A program made the position numbers and the translations under genes. Below, piece after piece: positions 32,384 through 41,500 of a DNA stretch of 64,000 nucleotides; position 1 is the stretch's first letter, and every line of letters begins with the position of its first letter. Location of the stretch: positions 1 to 64,000 of the forward strand of contig JAAVDM010000026.1 of NCBI GenBank assembly GCA_014801815.1, in the 5' to 3' direction. The DNA comes from Bacteroides sp. GTDB taxonomy: Bacteria; Bacteroidota; Bacteroidia; Bacteroidales; Muribaculaceae. Below the pieces are notes generated by a model, which did not search any database, was not told the origin of the DNA, and saw only the letters and a list, made by a program, of their open reading frames with translations.

Positions 32384-34144
32384 TCAGGGTTTGAAACGGC
32401 CGAGTACTTTCACAGTCTCTACAAAATCTTCTTTTGCGATGTGTGATTTGTTTCGTACCCGGAAGCGGTTGTTATAGACTGTCTGAGGCGAACAATGCAA
32501 AAATTCGGCAATCTTCACACTGTCGTTTATACCGAGCCGGACAAGTGCGTAGATGCGTAATTCGGTGTTGAGAAGTTCTCCTTCCTTCGGGTGTATCTGC
32601 TCCTCGGGTTGCAGCAGAGTGTTGAAATCCTCTATAAAGTTAGGGTAGATATTCAGGAATATCGAGTCAAAACTGTGATAGAATTCCTTTAGTTGTTCTT
32701 TGGCTACGCCGGAAGTGTCAGCCATTTTGGCAATCTCGTCATATTTCTTCATTTTGAGTTTTACCTGCAGACTCTTTCGGAAATCTTCATGTTTCTTGAT
32801 ATAATTTGAACACAGTGCGAATACATATCCGAGATATTCCTCCTTAATATAATTGGCTTCGGATAGTTTCTCATTGCTCTTTTTAAGACGCTCATTAAGT
32901 TCATTGAGTGCTTTGTTGACTGATTCTATCTCGTCATGTGCCTTCGAGAGTTCGGTCATATTGATATTGAGCTTCTTGTTTGCTTCGTTCAGACTGCGTT
33001 CTTTGGCCCGGATAGTGCGCACTGACTTTATAAGCACAACGATGACAGCAAGGAGTATTACTGACAGTATGGCCACTATTATAAGGAATGTGCGGGTACG
33101 TTTCTCCTGCTTCGTGAGACGCTGCTGATAAGCACGCGAAATTTCATCGAAAGCCTGTAGCTGCCCGGCCATTCTGACACGGTTTGGATATTGTACTGAT
33201 GCGCGAATGCCGGCGTTGAGATAATTGTATGCTCTTATTATATCACCTTGCTTGAACATCTCATTGGCAAGTTCTTCGAGAGATGCTATATCGCGGTTAC
33301 TGCTTCTGAGGTCTGCGATAGCGGAAGCTGCCATGTAAGCGCGAGCCTCGTCATTGTGTCCGTTCTCACTCAGCAAACGTGAGAGCATATAGGCAGCCAT
33401 AGCCTCCTGACGACTATCCAGTTCGGAGGTCTCAAGGTCTGAGCGTAGCTGGCGTATCAGCTTCTCTTTCTCGGTCTTGTTGTCGGAGCCGACATATTTC
33501 CAGCCCATAAACCACAGATAATCTTTATCCTGAGGTGTAATTATGGCTGCAATGGAATCCTTATATAGCTTTTCCTTATTGTAGTAGCTCTTGCTGAGGT
33601 TACTTTTTATGGAGAAATTGCCGAGATGACTATACAGATATACCATCTGACCGTAATATTCGAGACGTGTCTCACGGTCGAGTTGCGACCCGGAAAGTCC
33701 TGCCACTACCTCAAGAGCTTCTTTCAGCAATCCGGAAGCGGCCATGACAAAACTCTGGCGAATCTTACATTCTGCCAGCCATCGTGCATTGTTATTCTTT
33801 TCGGCAAGGTCCTGCGCGAGCCGTATATACTTCAGCGCTGAATCGGCCGAAAGCGTTTTATATTCATTATACAGTACTCCGTAGAGTATGTATTTCTCTT
33901 CATCGCTCTTTCCCTGCCCGACTTTCTCTTTGAGCGAATTGAAGCGCTTAAGGTTGTCGCGGTCATAAGCATCGAGGTTCATAAGTGTCGAGTCAAGCCG
34001 GGAGAACATACGCTCCGCAAACTCGCTACCTGTTGTCTCTTTACCCTGCACACCGCATGTAAAAATCATTATTAGTATAAGCAAAGAGAAGAGAACAACC
34101 GGTTTTATAATTTCAGAAATGAGTTTTTCAGATATTGCTTTCAT
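32384..34144 (-). CDS. SusR-like membrane transcription regulator (DUF6377-type)
   Basis: A 586-aa protein with an N-terminal signal/membrane segment, an extracytoplasmic helical (TPR-like) sensor domain (about 40-340), one transmembrane helix (about 352-375: FLIIVAILSVILLAVIVVLI), a coiled coil (about 376-430) and a cytoplasmic C-terminal domain with a LuxR-like helix-turn-helix (ELRIYALVRLGINDSVKIAE, FLHCSPQTVYNNRFRVRNKS). This layout is that of SusR, which senses oligosaccharide in the periplasm and activates the adjacent susC promoter. It lies directly upstream of the PUL in the same direction with 273 nt between, so it is very likely its activator. The ligand is probably a beta-gluco-oligosaccharide, by inference from the PUL enzymes. 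Confidence 0.85.
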   Translation of the reverse strand: MKAISEKLISEIIKPVVLFSLLILIMIFTCGVQGKETTGSEFAERMFSRLDSTLMNLDAYDRDNLKRFNSLKEKVGQGKSDEEKYILYGVLYNEYKTLSADSALKYIRLAQDLAEKNNNARWLAECKIRQSFVMAASGLLKEALEVVAGLSGSQLDRETRLEYYGQMVYLYSHLGNFSIKSNLSKSYYNKEKLYKDSIAAIITPQDKDYLWFMGWKYVGSDNKTEKEKLIRQLRSDLETSELDSRQEAMAAYMLSRLLSENGHNDEARAYMAASAIADLRSSNRDIASLEELANEMFKQGDIIRAYNYLNAGIRASVQYPNRVRMAGQLQAFDEISRAYQQRLTKQEKRTRTFLIIVAILSVILLAVIVVLIKSVRTIRAKERSLNEANKKLNINMTELSKAHDEIESVNKALNELNERLKKSNEKLSEANYIKEEYLGYVFALCSNYIKKHEDFRKSLQVKLKMKKYDEIAKMADTSGVAKEQLKEFYHSFDSIFLNIYPNFIEDFNTLLQPEEQIHPKEGELLNTELRIYALVRLGINDSVKIAEFLHCSPQTVYNNRFRVRNKSHIAKEDFVETVKVLGRFKP

Positions 34145-34242
34145 AATGTGCGGCTAAATTACAAAAAATCCGACATTCCTGCAATATCTTCCCGTTTAGC
34201 TTGTCATTCCATAGTTTTTCTGCTGACAGTAAAGGTCAAAAA

Positions 34243-34297
34243 TAAACGCCTCTGCGGACAGAACAATACAGTATCATTCTGTCCGCAGAGGCGTTTA
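34243..34297 (-). terminator. Hairpin terminator after the 34315 gene
   Basis: Perfect 21-bp stem (34243-34263 with 34277-34297), 13-nt loop, followed on the minus strand by a T-rich run. It begins 18 nt after the stop of the leftward gene. Confidence 0.8.
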
Positions 34298-34314
34298 TGA
34301 GTATATCAGATTTC

Positions 34315-35262
34315 TTAACGGTTACGTAGAATCTTGACTGTGCTTCCGTCAGCGTTACGTATTATGTTCAGACCTTGCCCGACAGTAGTACGACTGATCC
34401 CGTCAGCTCCGTAGATAACCGGAGTCTCGTCAGTCTCACCTGTTATTTCTTCTATGCCACTGACATCGGTCCATGTGAAAAGCATGGTTTCGTCACCCAC
34501 AACCAGTTTGGTCGGGTAATTGTCCGTATCAAGAGTCCATACAAACGACTCGGTTTCTACAGAATCCTCGTCGCGCACTGTTACACCGGTCGGCAGTTCA
34601 GGTGAGGCAATGCCCAACAGTCCTGCGAAATAGGTATATTCCAGCACTTCAAGGTCAATACCGAAGATTGTGTCATAGAACATCAGTTCTCCGGTATTAG
34701 GTACTCCCGTATAAGTTAAGTTGGCTGTATAGTCCTCTTCGATTATGCCGTTCTCAGTCTCTATACATCTGACTTGTGTCAGATTGCCTGATGTATATGT
34801 GAGTGTATATTCAAGTGTCTCGTCATTCTCGACAATACGTGTGCCTGTCAGGTGTCCGGCTTCATCATATTCAAATGTAATGGCCTCGCTTTTACCTGTA
34901 TATGGATATTCATATTCCGCACGTTCAGCATATCCGTTGTCACCGATATAGAGCGTTACTGAGTACTGTTGCCTCATAGGTCCTTCGGCTGTCACCTCCA
35001 CTTTTTTCTGTGTGGCCAGATTATCATAGTGGAAGGTGACAATACTTGTCTCTCTGTCTGAATTATCTTCTACAGTTCTGAGACGTCCTTCAAATTCTCT
35101 ACCTTCTTCGTAATAATCGTACGAAGCAGTTTCGGTAGGCTCACCCGGTTCCGAAAGAGATGTAGACTTCAGTTTCCGTTCGGCACCTACAATATCCTGT
35201 ACCGACAGTGTTATCAGTAAGACAGCTGATAAGCATCCGATAGTTGTAAATTTTTTTTTCAT
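34315..35262 (-). CDS. Exported DUF4595-like beta-repeat protein
   Basis: I take the ATG at 35262 (315 aa), because it begins directly with the signal peptide (MKKKFTTIGCLSAVLLITL); an in-frame ATG 39 nt upstream adds only a polar stretch. The mature part consists of YD-like strands (TFHYDNLATQKKVEV, ITFEYDEAGHLTGTRI, LTYTSGNLTQVRC) like the DUF4595 family of Bacteroidetes, whose function is unknown. The C-terminus (GQGLNIIRNADGSTVKILR) resembles short sorting tails of Muribaculaceae secreted proteins. It ends at a strong terminator; the gene upstream on the same strand (AraC) is 178 nt away, so it is probably a single-gene unit. Confidence 0.65.
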   Translation of the reverse strand: MKKKFTTIGCLSAVLLITLSVQDIVGAERKLKSTSLSEPGEPTETASYDYYEEGREFEGRLRTVEDNSDRETSIVTFHYDNLATQKKVEVTAEGPMRQQYSVTLYIGDNGYAERAEYEYPYTGKSEAITFEYDEAGHLTGTRIVENDETLEYTLTYTSGNLTQVRCIETENGIIEEDYTANLTYTGVPNTGELMFYDTIFGIDLEVLEYTYFAGLLGIASPELPTGVTVRDEDSVETESFVWTLDTDNYPTKLVVGDETMLFTWTDVSGIEEITGETDETPVIYGADGISRTTVGQGLNIIRNADGSTVKILRNR

Positions 35263-35440
35263 ACTCAGAATAATATAATGTTGATAATAAGATCGGTACA
35301 CTTTTATGTGACCGGCATATAATTAGTTTTGTACGGCAATATTAATTATCACAACTTCCTTGAAAGGTGTCTTTTAGCTGTTAAATACTTATTGCTGTCA
35401 AACCTTGCATACATCTATAACATAAAAGTATAGCAGTCTG

Positions 35441-36235
35441 TTATTTTTTCTTACAGAATGTGCTTGGCTTTGTACCTGTAATCTGTTTGAAAACTCTATT
35501 GAAATTACCGGGAGTGCTGAATCCTGTCTCATAGGCAATCTCCTGCATTGTCTTATCTCTGTCGGCAAACATCTCAATCGCACGTGTTATACGTTGATAG
35601 TTGACATAATCGGTGAATCTTATTCCCGATTTCCGGAAAAGTCTGCTGAGATTTCTTACGGAAAATCCGAACTGTGAGGCAACACGTTCCATACCTAATT
35701 CTTCATCGAGATGTTCGTTTATATATTTCAGTATTGCTTGTAAACGTATGTCGTCAGGAATTACCAATGCTCTGAGCGGAGTTTTATATCTCTCTCCTGT
35801 CGCCGGAAACAGATTAAGAAAACTTATGCAGTAATCATAGAGTTTCGGCTGTTCAGACCTTCTGATTACACCGGGATTCCGGGCAATGAATTTAAGATTT
35901 ACTAAAATAAATGTGTTCGTATTGTAGACAGAAAATATATCTTTTGAAGAAGAGAGTAAGTCGCAATAAATCATCTGTAATGAAATCTGACGGTTATTGC
36001 TGGATAGTTTATGTACGATATTTTTCGGAATCCATGCAATATGATTTTCCGGAACAAAATATACCTTATCCTCCACTTGTATGCGTAGGGTACCGGAAAG
36101 AGTATGGATTATCTGATGCTTGGTATGCCAATGTTGGGGAAGGTCAACTATTTCCCTGCCCGTTTCCTTGATAAATATTTCATTATCTGGAGATTGTTTA
36201 ATGGAATCAACGTAATCTTCCTGTTCCTTGCTCAT
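35441..36235 (-). CDS. AraC family transcription regulator with cupin sensor domain
   Basis: A 264-aa protein. The N-terminal cupin-like part (about 25-100) contains QHWHTKHQIIHTLSGTLRI and HIAWIPKNIVHKL; the C-terminal part (about 165-264) holds two HTH motifs (ERVASQFGFSVRNLSRLFRK; MQEIAYETGFSTPGNFNRVF), typical of AraC/XylS. It is divergent from the phenolic acid decarboxylase gene with 94 nt between, so it is the likely regulator of that gene, probably responding to hydroxycinnamic acids. It has an almost ideal promoter at 36281-36312. This is unlike Bacillus, where PadR controls padC. Confidence 0.85.
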   Translation of the reverse strand: MSKEQEDYVDSIKQSPDNEIFIKETGREIVDLPQHWHTKHQIIHTLSGTLRIQVEDKVYFVPENHIAWIPKNIVHKLSSNNRQISLQMIYCDLLSSSKDIFSVYNTNTFILVNLKFIARNPGVIRRSEQPKLYDYCISFLNLFPATGERYKTPLRALVIPDDIRLQAILKYINEHLDEELGMERVASQFGFSVRNLSRLFRKSGIRFTDYVNYQRITRAIEMFADRDKTMQEIAYETGFSTPGNFNRVFKQITGTKPSTFCKKK

Positions 36236-36280
36236 CTGGCCTAAAATGATAATTAAATTTCCTTATTTGCAAATCGGGTA

Positions 36281-36312
36281 CAAAAATAATGTCTTAAATT
36301 TGCAATATCAAA
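36281..36312 (-). promoter_or_regulatory. Promoter of the AraC regulator gene
   Basis: On the minus strand: -33 TTTG (36309-36312), 20-nt spacer, -7 TATTTTTG (36281-36288), both matching the Bacteroidota consensus at the expected distance. The start codon is 46 nt downstream of the -7 box. Confidence 0.7.
36295..36302 (+). promoter_or_regulatory. -7 element for the phenolic acid decarboxylase gene
   Basis: TAAATTTG matches TAnnTTTG on the plus strand, 28 nt before the ATG. A TTTG at 36266-36269 is 25 nt upstream, longer than ideal, which suits a promoter that needs an activator. The element lies within the span of the divergent AraC promoter, so the two transcription starts would compete. 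Confidence 0.55.
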
Positions 36313-36329
36313 AATAATAAAATACAATT

Positions 36330-36839
36330 ATGGATAAATTTATAGGCTCTCATTTCATCTATACCTATGCCAATGGATGGAATTATGAATTATATGTGAA
36401 GAATGAAAATACAGTGGATTACCGTATCCATAGCGGAATGGTTGGTGGCCGTTGGGTCAGAGACCAGAAAGCTGATATTGTAAAGCTCACAGACGGGGTG
36501 TATAAGATATCGTGGACTGAACCTACCGGTACTGATGTAAGCCTTAATTTCATGCCCGGCGAGAACAAGTTGCATGGTGTGATATTCTTCCCTAAATGGG
36601 TGAAGGATCATCCCGAGATTACAGTATGTTTCCAGAACGATTTTATTCCTCTGATGGAAGAAAGCCGTCTTAAATATGAGACATATCCTAAATATGTCGT
36701 TCCTGAGTTCGGAAAGATATTCTATTCACGTAACGAGGGTGTAAATAACGAAAAAGTAATTTCAGAGGCACCCTACGACGGTATGATAGACGATATTATC
36801 AGCGGTAAACTTACTTTTACCGACAACAAAGATAACTGA
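36330..36839 (+). CDS. padC: Phenolic acid decarboxylase
   Basis: A 169-aa cytoplasmic enzyme, full length for the family and nearly collinear with the Bacillus enzyme as I know it: [78 protein letters not shown] and [10 protein letters not shown] are conserved blocks. The active-site Tyr, Arg and Glu residues lie in the [16 protein letters not shown]…RWVRDQ and [10 protein letters not shown] segments. It decarboxylates p-coumaric, ferulic and caffeic acids to vinylphenols and is cofactor-free. Divergent from an AraC regulator, followed by a 29-bp terminator. High sequence conservation with Firmicutes enzymes could reflect transfer. Confidence 0.95.
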   Translation: MDKFIGSHFIYTYANGWNYELYVKNENTVDYRIHSGMVGGRWVRDQKADIVKLTDGVYKISWTEPTGTDVSLNFMPGENKLHGVIFFPKWVKDHPEITVCFQNDFIPLMEESRLKYETYPKYVVPEFGKIFYSRNEGVNNEKVISEAPYDGMIDDIISGKLTFTDNKDN

Positions 36840-36872
36840 TACCCAACCGGAATTATCTCAAAACTAAACCAA

Positions 36873-36940
36873 AACTGACTTACTGATAAACAGAGTGCAG
36901 GCTACATGTAACCTGCACTCTGTTTATCAGTAAGTCAGTT
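36873..36940. terminator. Very long bidirectional hairpin terminator
   Basis: Perfect 29-bp stem (36873-36901 with 36912-36940) with a 10-nt loop, between convergent padC (ends 36839) and the ImmA-like gene (ends 36950). T-rich sequence follows on the plus strand. Confidence 0.85.
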
Positions 36941-36949
36941 TCTTATCGG

Positions 36950-38051
36950 TCAGGATATTTTTGGCGAACGATAACTGCGTACAGCGTAACATCTTGTGTC
37001 ATGTTTATACCGTGAGATAGCTATCGTAGGACTGATACCACGTTTTTTTGCTTCGGCAGCGATTATATGGACGATAGTATAAGGTGTGAGATTTTTAGAG
37101 CCTACCGACATAATTGATTTCCATACTGCCGGAGGGATCAGGATATTATTAGCAAATTCGTCAGCTTCTTTTTCCTCGGGAGACTGAGATGAATAATCGT
37201 TTTCGACAGATATATATGATTTACCGGAGTTAAGATGTTGTCGTATATGACCGATTTCATGAAGTACATAAAATGCGAGTTTGTCCATATTATGCCGATA
37301 AGTTACCACAATAGCCGGATTCTCCCCGACCATTACTGAATAGGCATAAATAGGAGCGGAGTCAAGTTGGGGAATATGGCAGAAGATAATTCCATTATTG
37401 TTAAGAATGTCTTTTAGTCCGGTAACAGTCAGAGTATTCTCGTTGGCAGCTTTCGCAATATCTGTAGCTGCCAGTAGACAGCTATCCGGAGAATATGATT
37501 TATAAATATCGGATTTAGCTGCTTCCGACCATGCAAGAAGAAGCCATGTGCGCATATTTACTTCATCAATTTTAAGTTTATCGCTGCGCTTAAAAAATCC
37601 GACTGTATTACTTTCCATTGCCTGTAAACTATTAATGTCTGTTGACAGATGTTTTTTTAGTTCTGACAGGCGTTCTGCTGCTGTATTCTTATTAATACCA
37701 AAAAACTTATATATAAGTCAGATTAAGAATTGAACTTATTGACTGCTCTTCCATAGTGGCCGCTATATCAACCGAATCAATTTCGGCCCGGCGTTTCAGT
37801 ATATAGTTGTATCGGTTCTGAAGATTCATCCATATCTGAAATGATATACCGAGAGCTTTTTCCAGTTTAATAGCTATAGTTTCAGTTATATGTCGTTTAC
37901 CCTTAATAACTTCGCTTAGATTTGGTGCAGGCATACCTATAGCCCGAGCAAAATCTTTCTGTTTTATACCTCGGGCCTGAAGTTCACATTTCAGTACGCT
38001 ACCGGGGTGAGTGGGACGTATGGGTATGATGTCTTTAGCGTTTGTTGCCAT
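36950..38051 (-). pseudogene. HigA-type XRE regulator fused to ImmA/IrrE-like peptidase, split by a 2-bp frameshift
   Basis: The first part (38051 to 37707) is a HigA-like HTH protein (HPGSVLKCELQARGIKQKDF, then ARAIGMPAPNLSEVIKGKR) that stops at SSILNLTYI. The second part (open to 36950) carries KLAFYVLHEIGHIRQH, the HExxH zinc motif of ImmA/IrrE peptidases, and EEKEADEFANNILIP. The missing join is in another frame and reads FFGINKNTAAERLSELKKHL, so adding 'ta' to the (TA)4 run at 37708-37715 restores one protein of about 367 aa, the length of intact homologues I recall. Such proteins are antitoxin/regulators of the adjacent RelE-like toxin. Both pieces might still be made, but the simplest reading is an inactivated gene. 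Confidence 0.8.
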
Positions 38052-38357
38052 AGGGCTTCGAGTCTATTTCAATTAATTTGACTTCTATACCACCGGCATG
38101 TTCAGTGAATAATAATCTTTCGACGCGGTTATTCATTATTCTGACCGAACTCTCCGGACGGTATTTAATTGTTCATAATGCAGGTAACTGAACATTTTAA
38201 GATCGGAAGTAACTTCTGTACTCAACATCAAATTGATTACCTGTATATACGCATCAATAAAACGCTGGTTTCTTGCCAGTTTCTTATATCTGCCATCTTT
38301 AGTTCTTCCGGTCTCGTACAATTCTCTTAGTGCATCATCAGTAAAGATAACATTCAT
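38035..38357 (-). pseudogene. RelE/HigB-like toxin gene with a 1-bp frameshift
   Basis: Start ATG at 38357 (MNVIFTDDALRELYETGRTK); an upstream in-frame ATG at 38396 lies in the promoter/operator region. The frame runs through SDLKMFSYLHYEQL and then breaks; it continues in another frame as YRPESSVRIMNNRVERLLFT and GGIEVKLIEIDSKPYGNK to a stop at 38035-38037. One extra A in the 'ttaaatac' run would restore about 108 aa, the normal length of this toxin family. The 3' end overlaps the antitoxin start by 17 nt, as usual for higBA order. A toxin-loss mutation is consistent with the broken partner gene. Confidence 0.75.
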
Positions 38358-38375
38358 CAGTTGTAAAATATCTTG

Positions 38376-38410
38376 CAAATATACTAAAATTACCATATAT
38401 AGGTAATTTT
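38376..38410 (-). promoter_or_regulatory. Promoter and palindromic operator of the toxin-antitoxin locus
   Basis: On the minus strand TATATTTG (38376-38383) is a good -7 box 18 nt before the toxin ATG. Just upstream lies a perfect 9-bp inverted repeat, AAAATTACC (38386-38394) and GGTAATTTT (38402-38410), separated by 7 nt and covering the -33 region. That is the position expected for autorepression by the HigA-like HTH protein. Confidence 0.65.
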
Positions 38411-38450
38411 TTACTTGTTTATTTTATTTGACGTGTAGAGCTTTACTATA

Positions 38451-38499
38451 TTATGGAACTGTCCGCCCATAGAAATTCTATGAGCGGACAGTCCCATAA
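38451..38499. repeat. Inverted repeat, 24-nt arms with two wobbles
   Basis: Arms 38451-38474 and 38476-38499 are complementary except for two G-U type positions, with almost no spacer, so the outer 20 bp would form the stem. It lies between the toxin promoter and the terminator at 38530. Neither side has a T tract; role unclear (auxiliary terminator or mobile miniature element). Confidence 0.5.
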
Positions 38500-38529
38500 A
38501 GCACATAAGTGACAGGAGAATAAAGTTAG

Positions 38530-38562
38530 AAATGGTGAGCCGGAACTTCCGATTCACCATTT
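38530..38562 (-). terminator. Hairpin terminator after the 38590 gene
   Basis: 14-nt arms (38530-38543 with 38549-38562), 12 Watson-Crick pairs, one wobble and one mismatch, 5-nt loop, T-rich on the minus-strand side, 27 nt after the stop of the giant secreted protein gene. Confidence 0.65.
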
Positions 38563-38589
38563 CTACTACAATATCGGGATAAGATTATC

Positions 38590-41500
38590 TCAAAGAACTC
38601 TTACCTTAGCCACCGTCTTACCGGCCTTGACCATATAGATGCCGGGTTCGGCAGGTATAGTGGCTGTGCCGTCAGGACAGGCGGTGAGGCTGTGCAGCTT
38701 ACCGTCGGCAGTGTAGACAGCGATGTTGTCGGCAGTAGCACCTATAACGTAGATGTTGCCGCGACCGCCGGCTATACGCAGATTGCTGTTGATTTCAGCG
38801 ACTGAACTACCATCGACAAACGCTGCGTTGCTCAGAGGCCCTTCGTAGAGGTTACCCTCGGCATCGGTTACTACAGTAGTAACATGGTAGACAGCACCCT
38901 CCTCAGTCGAAGCATCGATATGATTATATCTCGTGTCGGTCACTTTGTCAGCCACGAGAGTGCGCGGGTTCTCACCATTGGTGACATAGACACGATAAGA
39001 GTCTATGTCCCATTCCGAAAGTTCGGCGGGTGTGAATTCAACGTCATCAATCATAGCGGCGAAAGCACCCCAGCTACGATACTCGAAGGCGAAGTAACGG
39101 GCATTCTGAGGAAGTGTGAACTGAACCTGCTCCCAGCTTTCGCTGCCCGATTTGGTGAAGGGCTGCTGCATGGTGAACGAGTTTATATCATCATCAGTCT
39201 CAGATACCCATATTGCTATGGTCTCCGGATAAGTACTATCGATAGTACCGAACCAGAAGCTGACTGTAGTACCGCCTTCGACACGCGGCGAGATAAGCCA
39301 GTCAGATGACTGTACAGGCTCCTCGCCATCTTCATAGGCAAGAGAGCGGGCCATAACAAACTGTTTGCCAGAATGCGGGCACAGACGGGCATCATTCATA
39401 GTACCCATAGCCTCGGCATCAAACACTATCCATGCACCCAGGTCGGTATTGCCCACCCACGAGAGTCCGTTGATAGTGAAAGGTACACCGCCGTCACGGT
39501 CTACATTACGCCAGCGACCTATTGTACCGGTGTTGCGGTGCGAAGGCATATTCTCGAAGCCTTCGGTCTCGCCGTACACAGCATTAGGACGGCTCCATGT
39601 CAGCTCAACACCGTTGCCGACAGCGTCTGAAGCATTAAGGTCTTCAACGATAGGAAGTACATTGTCTGCCAATGTGAATGATAGGGCAGCAGTATTGTTG
39701 TGCTCGATTTCGTCATCATCGGCTACAATGCTTGCACGTACCTGAAGGTCGTTATATGCGAGATACTCGACAAGCATCGGGAACGTGAAATTACGTTCGA
39801 AGCTGCGGCCGGCGTCAGTACGTCCGACATTTACAGTTTCCGAAGCAATAACATTACCATCACCAAGTAAATCAACGACGATAGAGGTTGTACCTATTTC
39901 AAGACCGGAGTTTACAATCTTGACGGCGAATACAGCATCATCGCCAACTACAGTTGATTCAGGGCCAGTCAGCGACTGCATAGAGAAATCATGTTCCACA
40001 TCACGCAGTACTTCAAAACTCTCCACCAGACAGTGGGCATCGCTATAGTCAGCTAAGATAGCACGGAGACGGAACTGAATCCAGCCTTGATTCATGAATG
40101 ACTCCGGAAGCTCGACATTCCAGTCTACCCATTTCTGAGCCGAACCGGGTGTCAGATCAGCTATCATCACATAATCCGTAGCCTCTGAGGTGCGACCCCA
40201 GAGTTGCATAGAAGCAGCATGAGCGTATTGCCAGTGGCGGATACGTACTATTGCTTCATTAACATCTTCGGTAGACATCTTCGGAGATATCAGTTCACCC
40301 ATACCCGGGCCGGAAACGAGATTGTAGCAATCAAGTGCGCCTAAGGAAATGACGGGATTACCGATTCCAATACCATCCATTGAGCTGACCGAATTCCAGA
40401 GACAGTTGCCAAATTCGCCTTCACCATTATTCTGCCATGGAGTATAGTCAAAACCTGTGCTGTTGAAGCGTTCGGAAAGAGGTATCGGTAGAGCCGGGCC
40501 GATGATGTCCTGTATGTAAGGTGACAGAAGCGACTGTCCCATTTCGTTTGAGGCGAGTACACCAAGACGGTATATCTGCTGTGACGAGCCGGTATAAGTA
40601 ACGTCATACGTACATTCCGATGTAGTACCTAACAGCGTATTGTTGTTGGCGCTGTACAGATATATCTTGTACACCAGATTGTCAGTGTCCACATAGGCAC
40701 CGTGTTCACCCTGTTCCGGAGCTTCCCATGTAAGTGTGAATGTCTTATTGTCACTTGATGCCGACAGCTGGACATTGATGGGGTAGACCGGTACGTCAAT
40801 ACCTACATAAGCCTTGGCTAACTGAGCCACACCCTTACCCTGCGAAGCAGTTGAAGGAGTGAGGAAGAAATTCTGCATACCGCTTTCGGGTACTTCGATT
40901 TCCATAATGACACGCTCACCGGGTTTTGCTTCGGCTTGTACCGAGTTGGTACCGCAGGAAAGCACAAATGTCACAGTCTCGTCCATATCGAGTGCCGTGC
41001 CGTTGATGGCCTTGAGCGGTGCGGTAAAGCTGGCTGTTGCTTTAAGTTCTCCGAGAGGAGCCGCAAATACTGTCAGGTCATTTGTCTCGCCGGGTGCCAG
41101 AGCGGAAGACGCCTCGTCGAGAGCTATGTGGAAGTTGCGCATCTTGACACCACGATAGCGGTAGGCACCTGAAGTACTGGAATGGAAGCCTATATAATAA
41201 GCTCCCGGCTGTGTGATACCGAAATCTGCGGTTACCGTAGTGTCTTCGGGTGTCTGACGTTCGGCATGGTTGTATATACGGGTTGACATTGACTCAGGCA
41301 CGGGATAAGTGCCTATGTATATCTCAAGGTCATCGTTATGGTCAGCGACTCCGAAGTAGTTGGAGTAGTCAAAGCTAATGCTGTAACGAGCGTCTACATC
41401 GTCCAATTTTATAGCGGGCAGGAAGAACCAGTCATCGGGACTCTGATAATACTGTACGCTACCGACAGCAATATATGACTTACCGTCCTTCTCGTAGTAT

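Noticed and set aside
35324..35331. TAGTTTTG on the plus strand as a promoter
   Set aside because: No plus-strand gene follows it before 36330 and the stretch downstream is the antisense strand of the AraC gene.
37708..37715. (TA)4 run as a phase-variation tract
   Set aside because: Four repeats are too few for high-frequency slippage; kept only as the likely site of the 2-bp loss.
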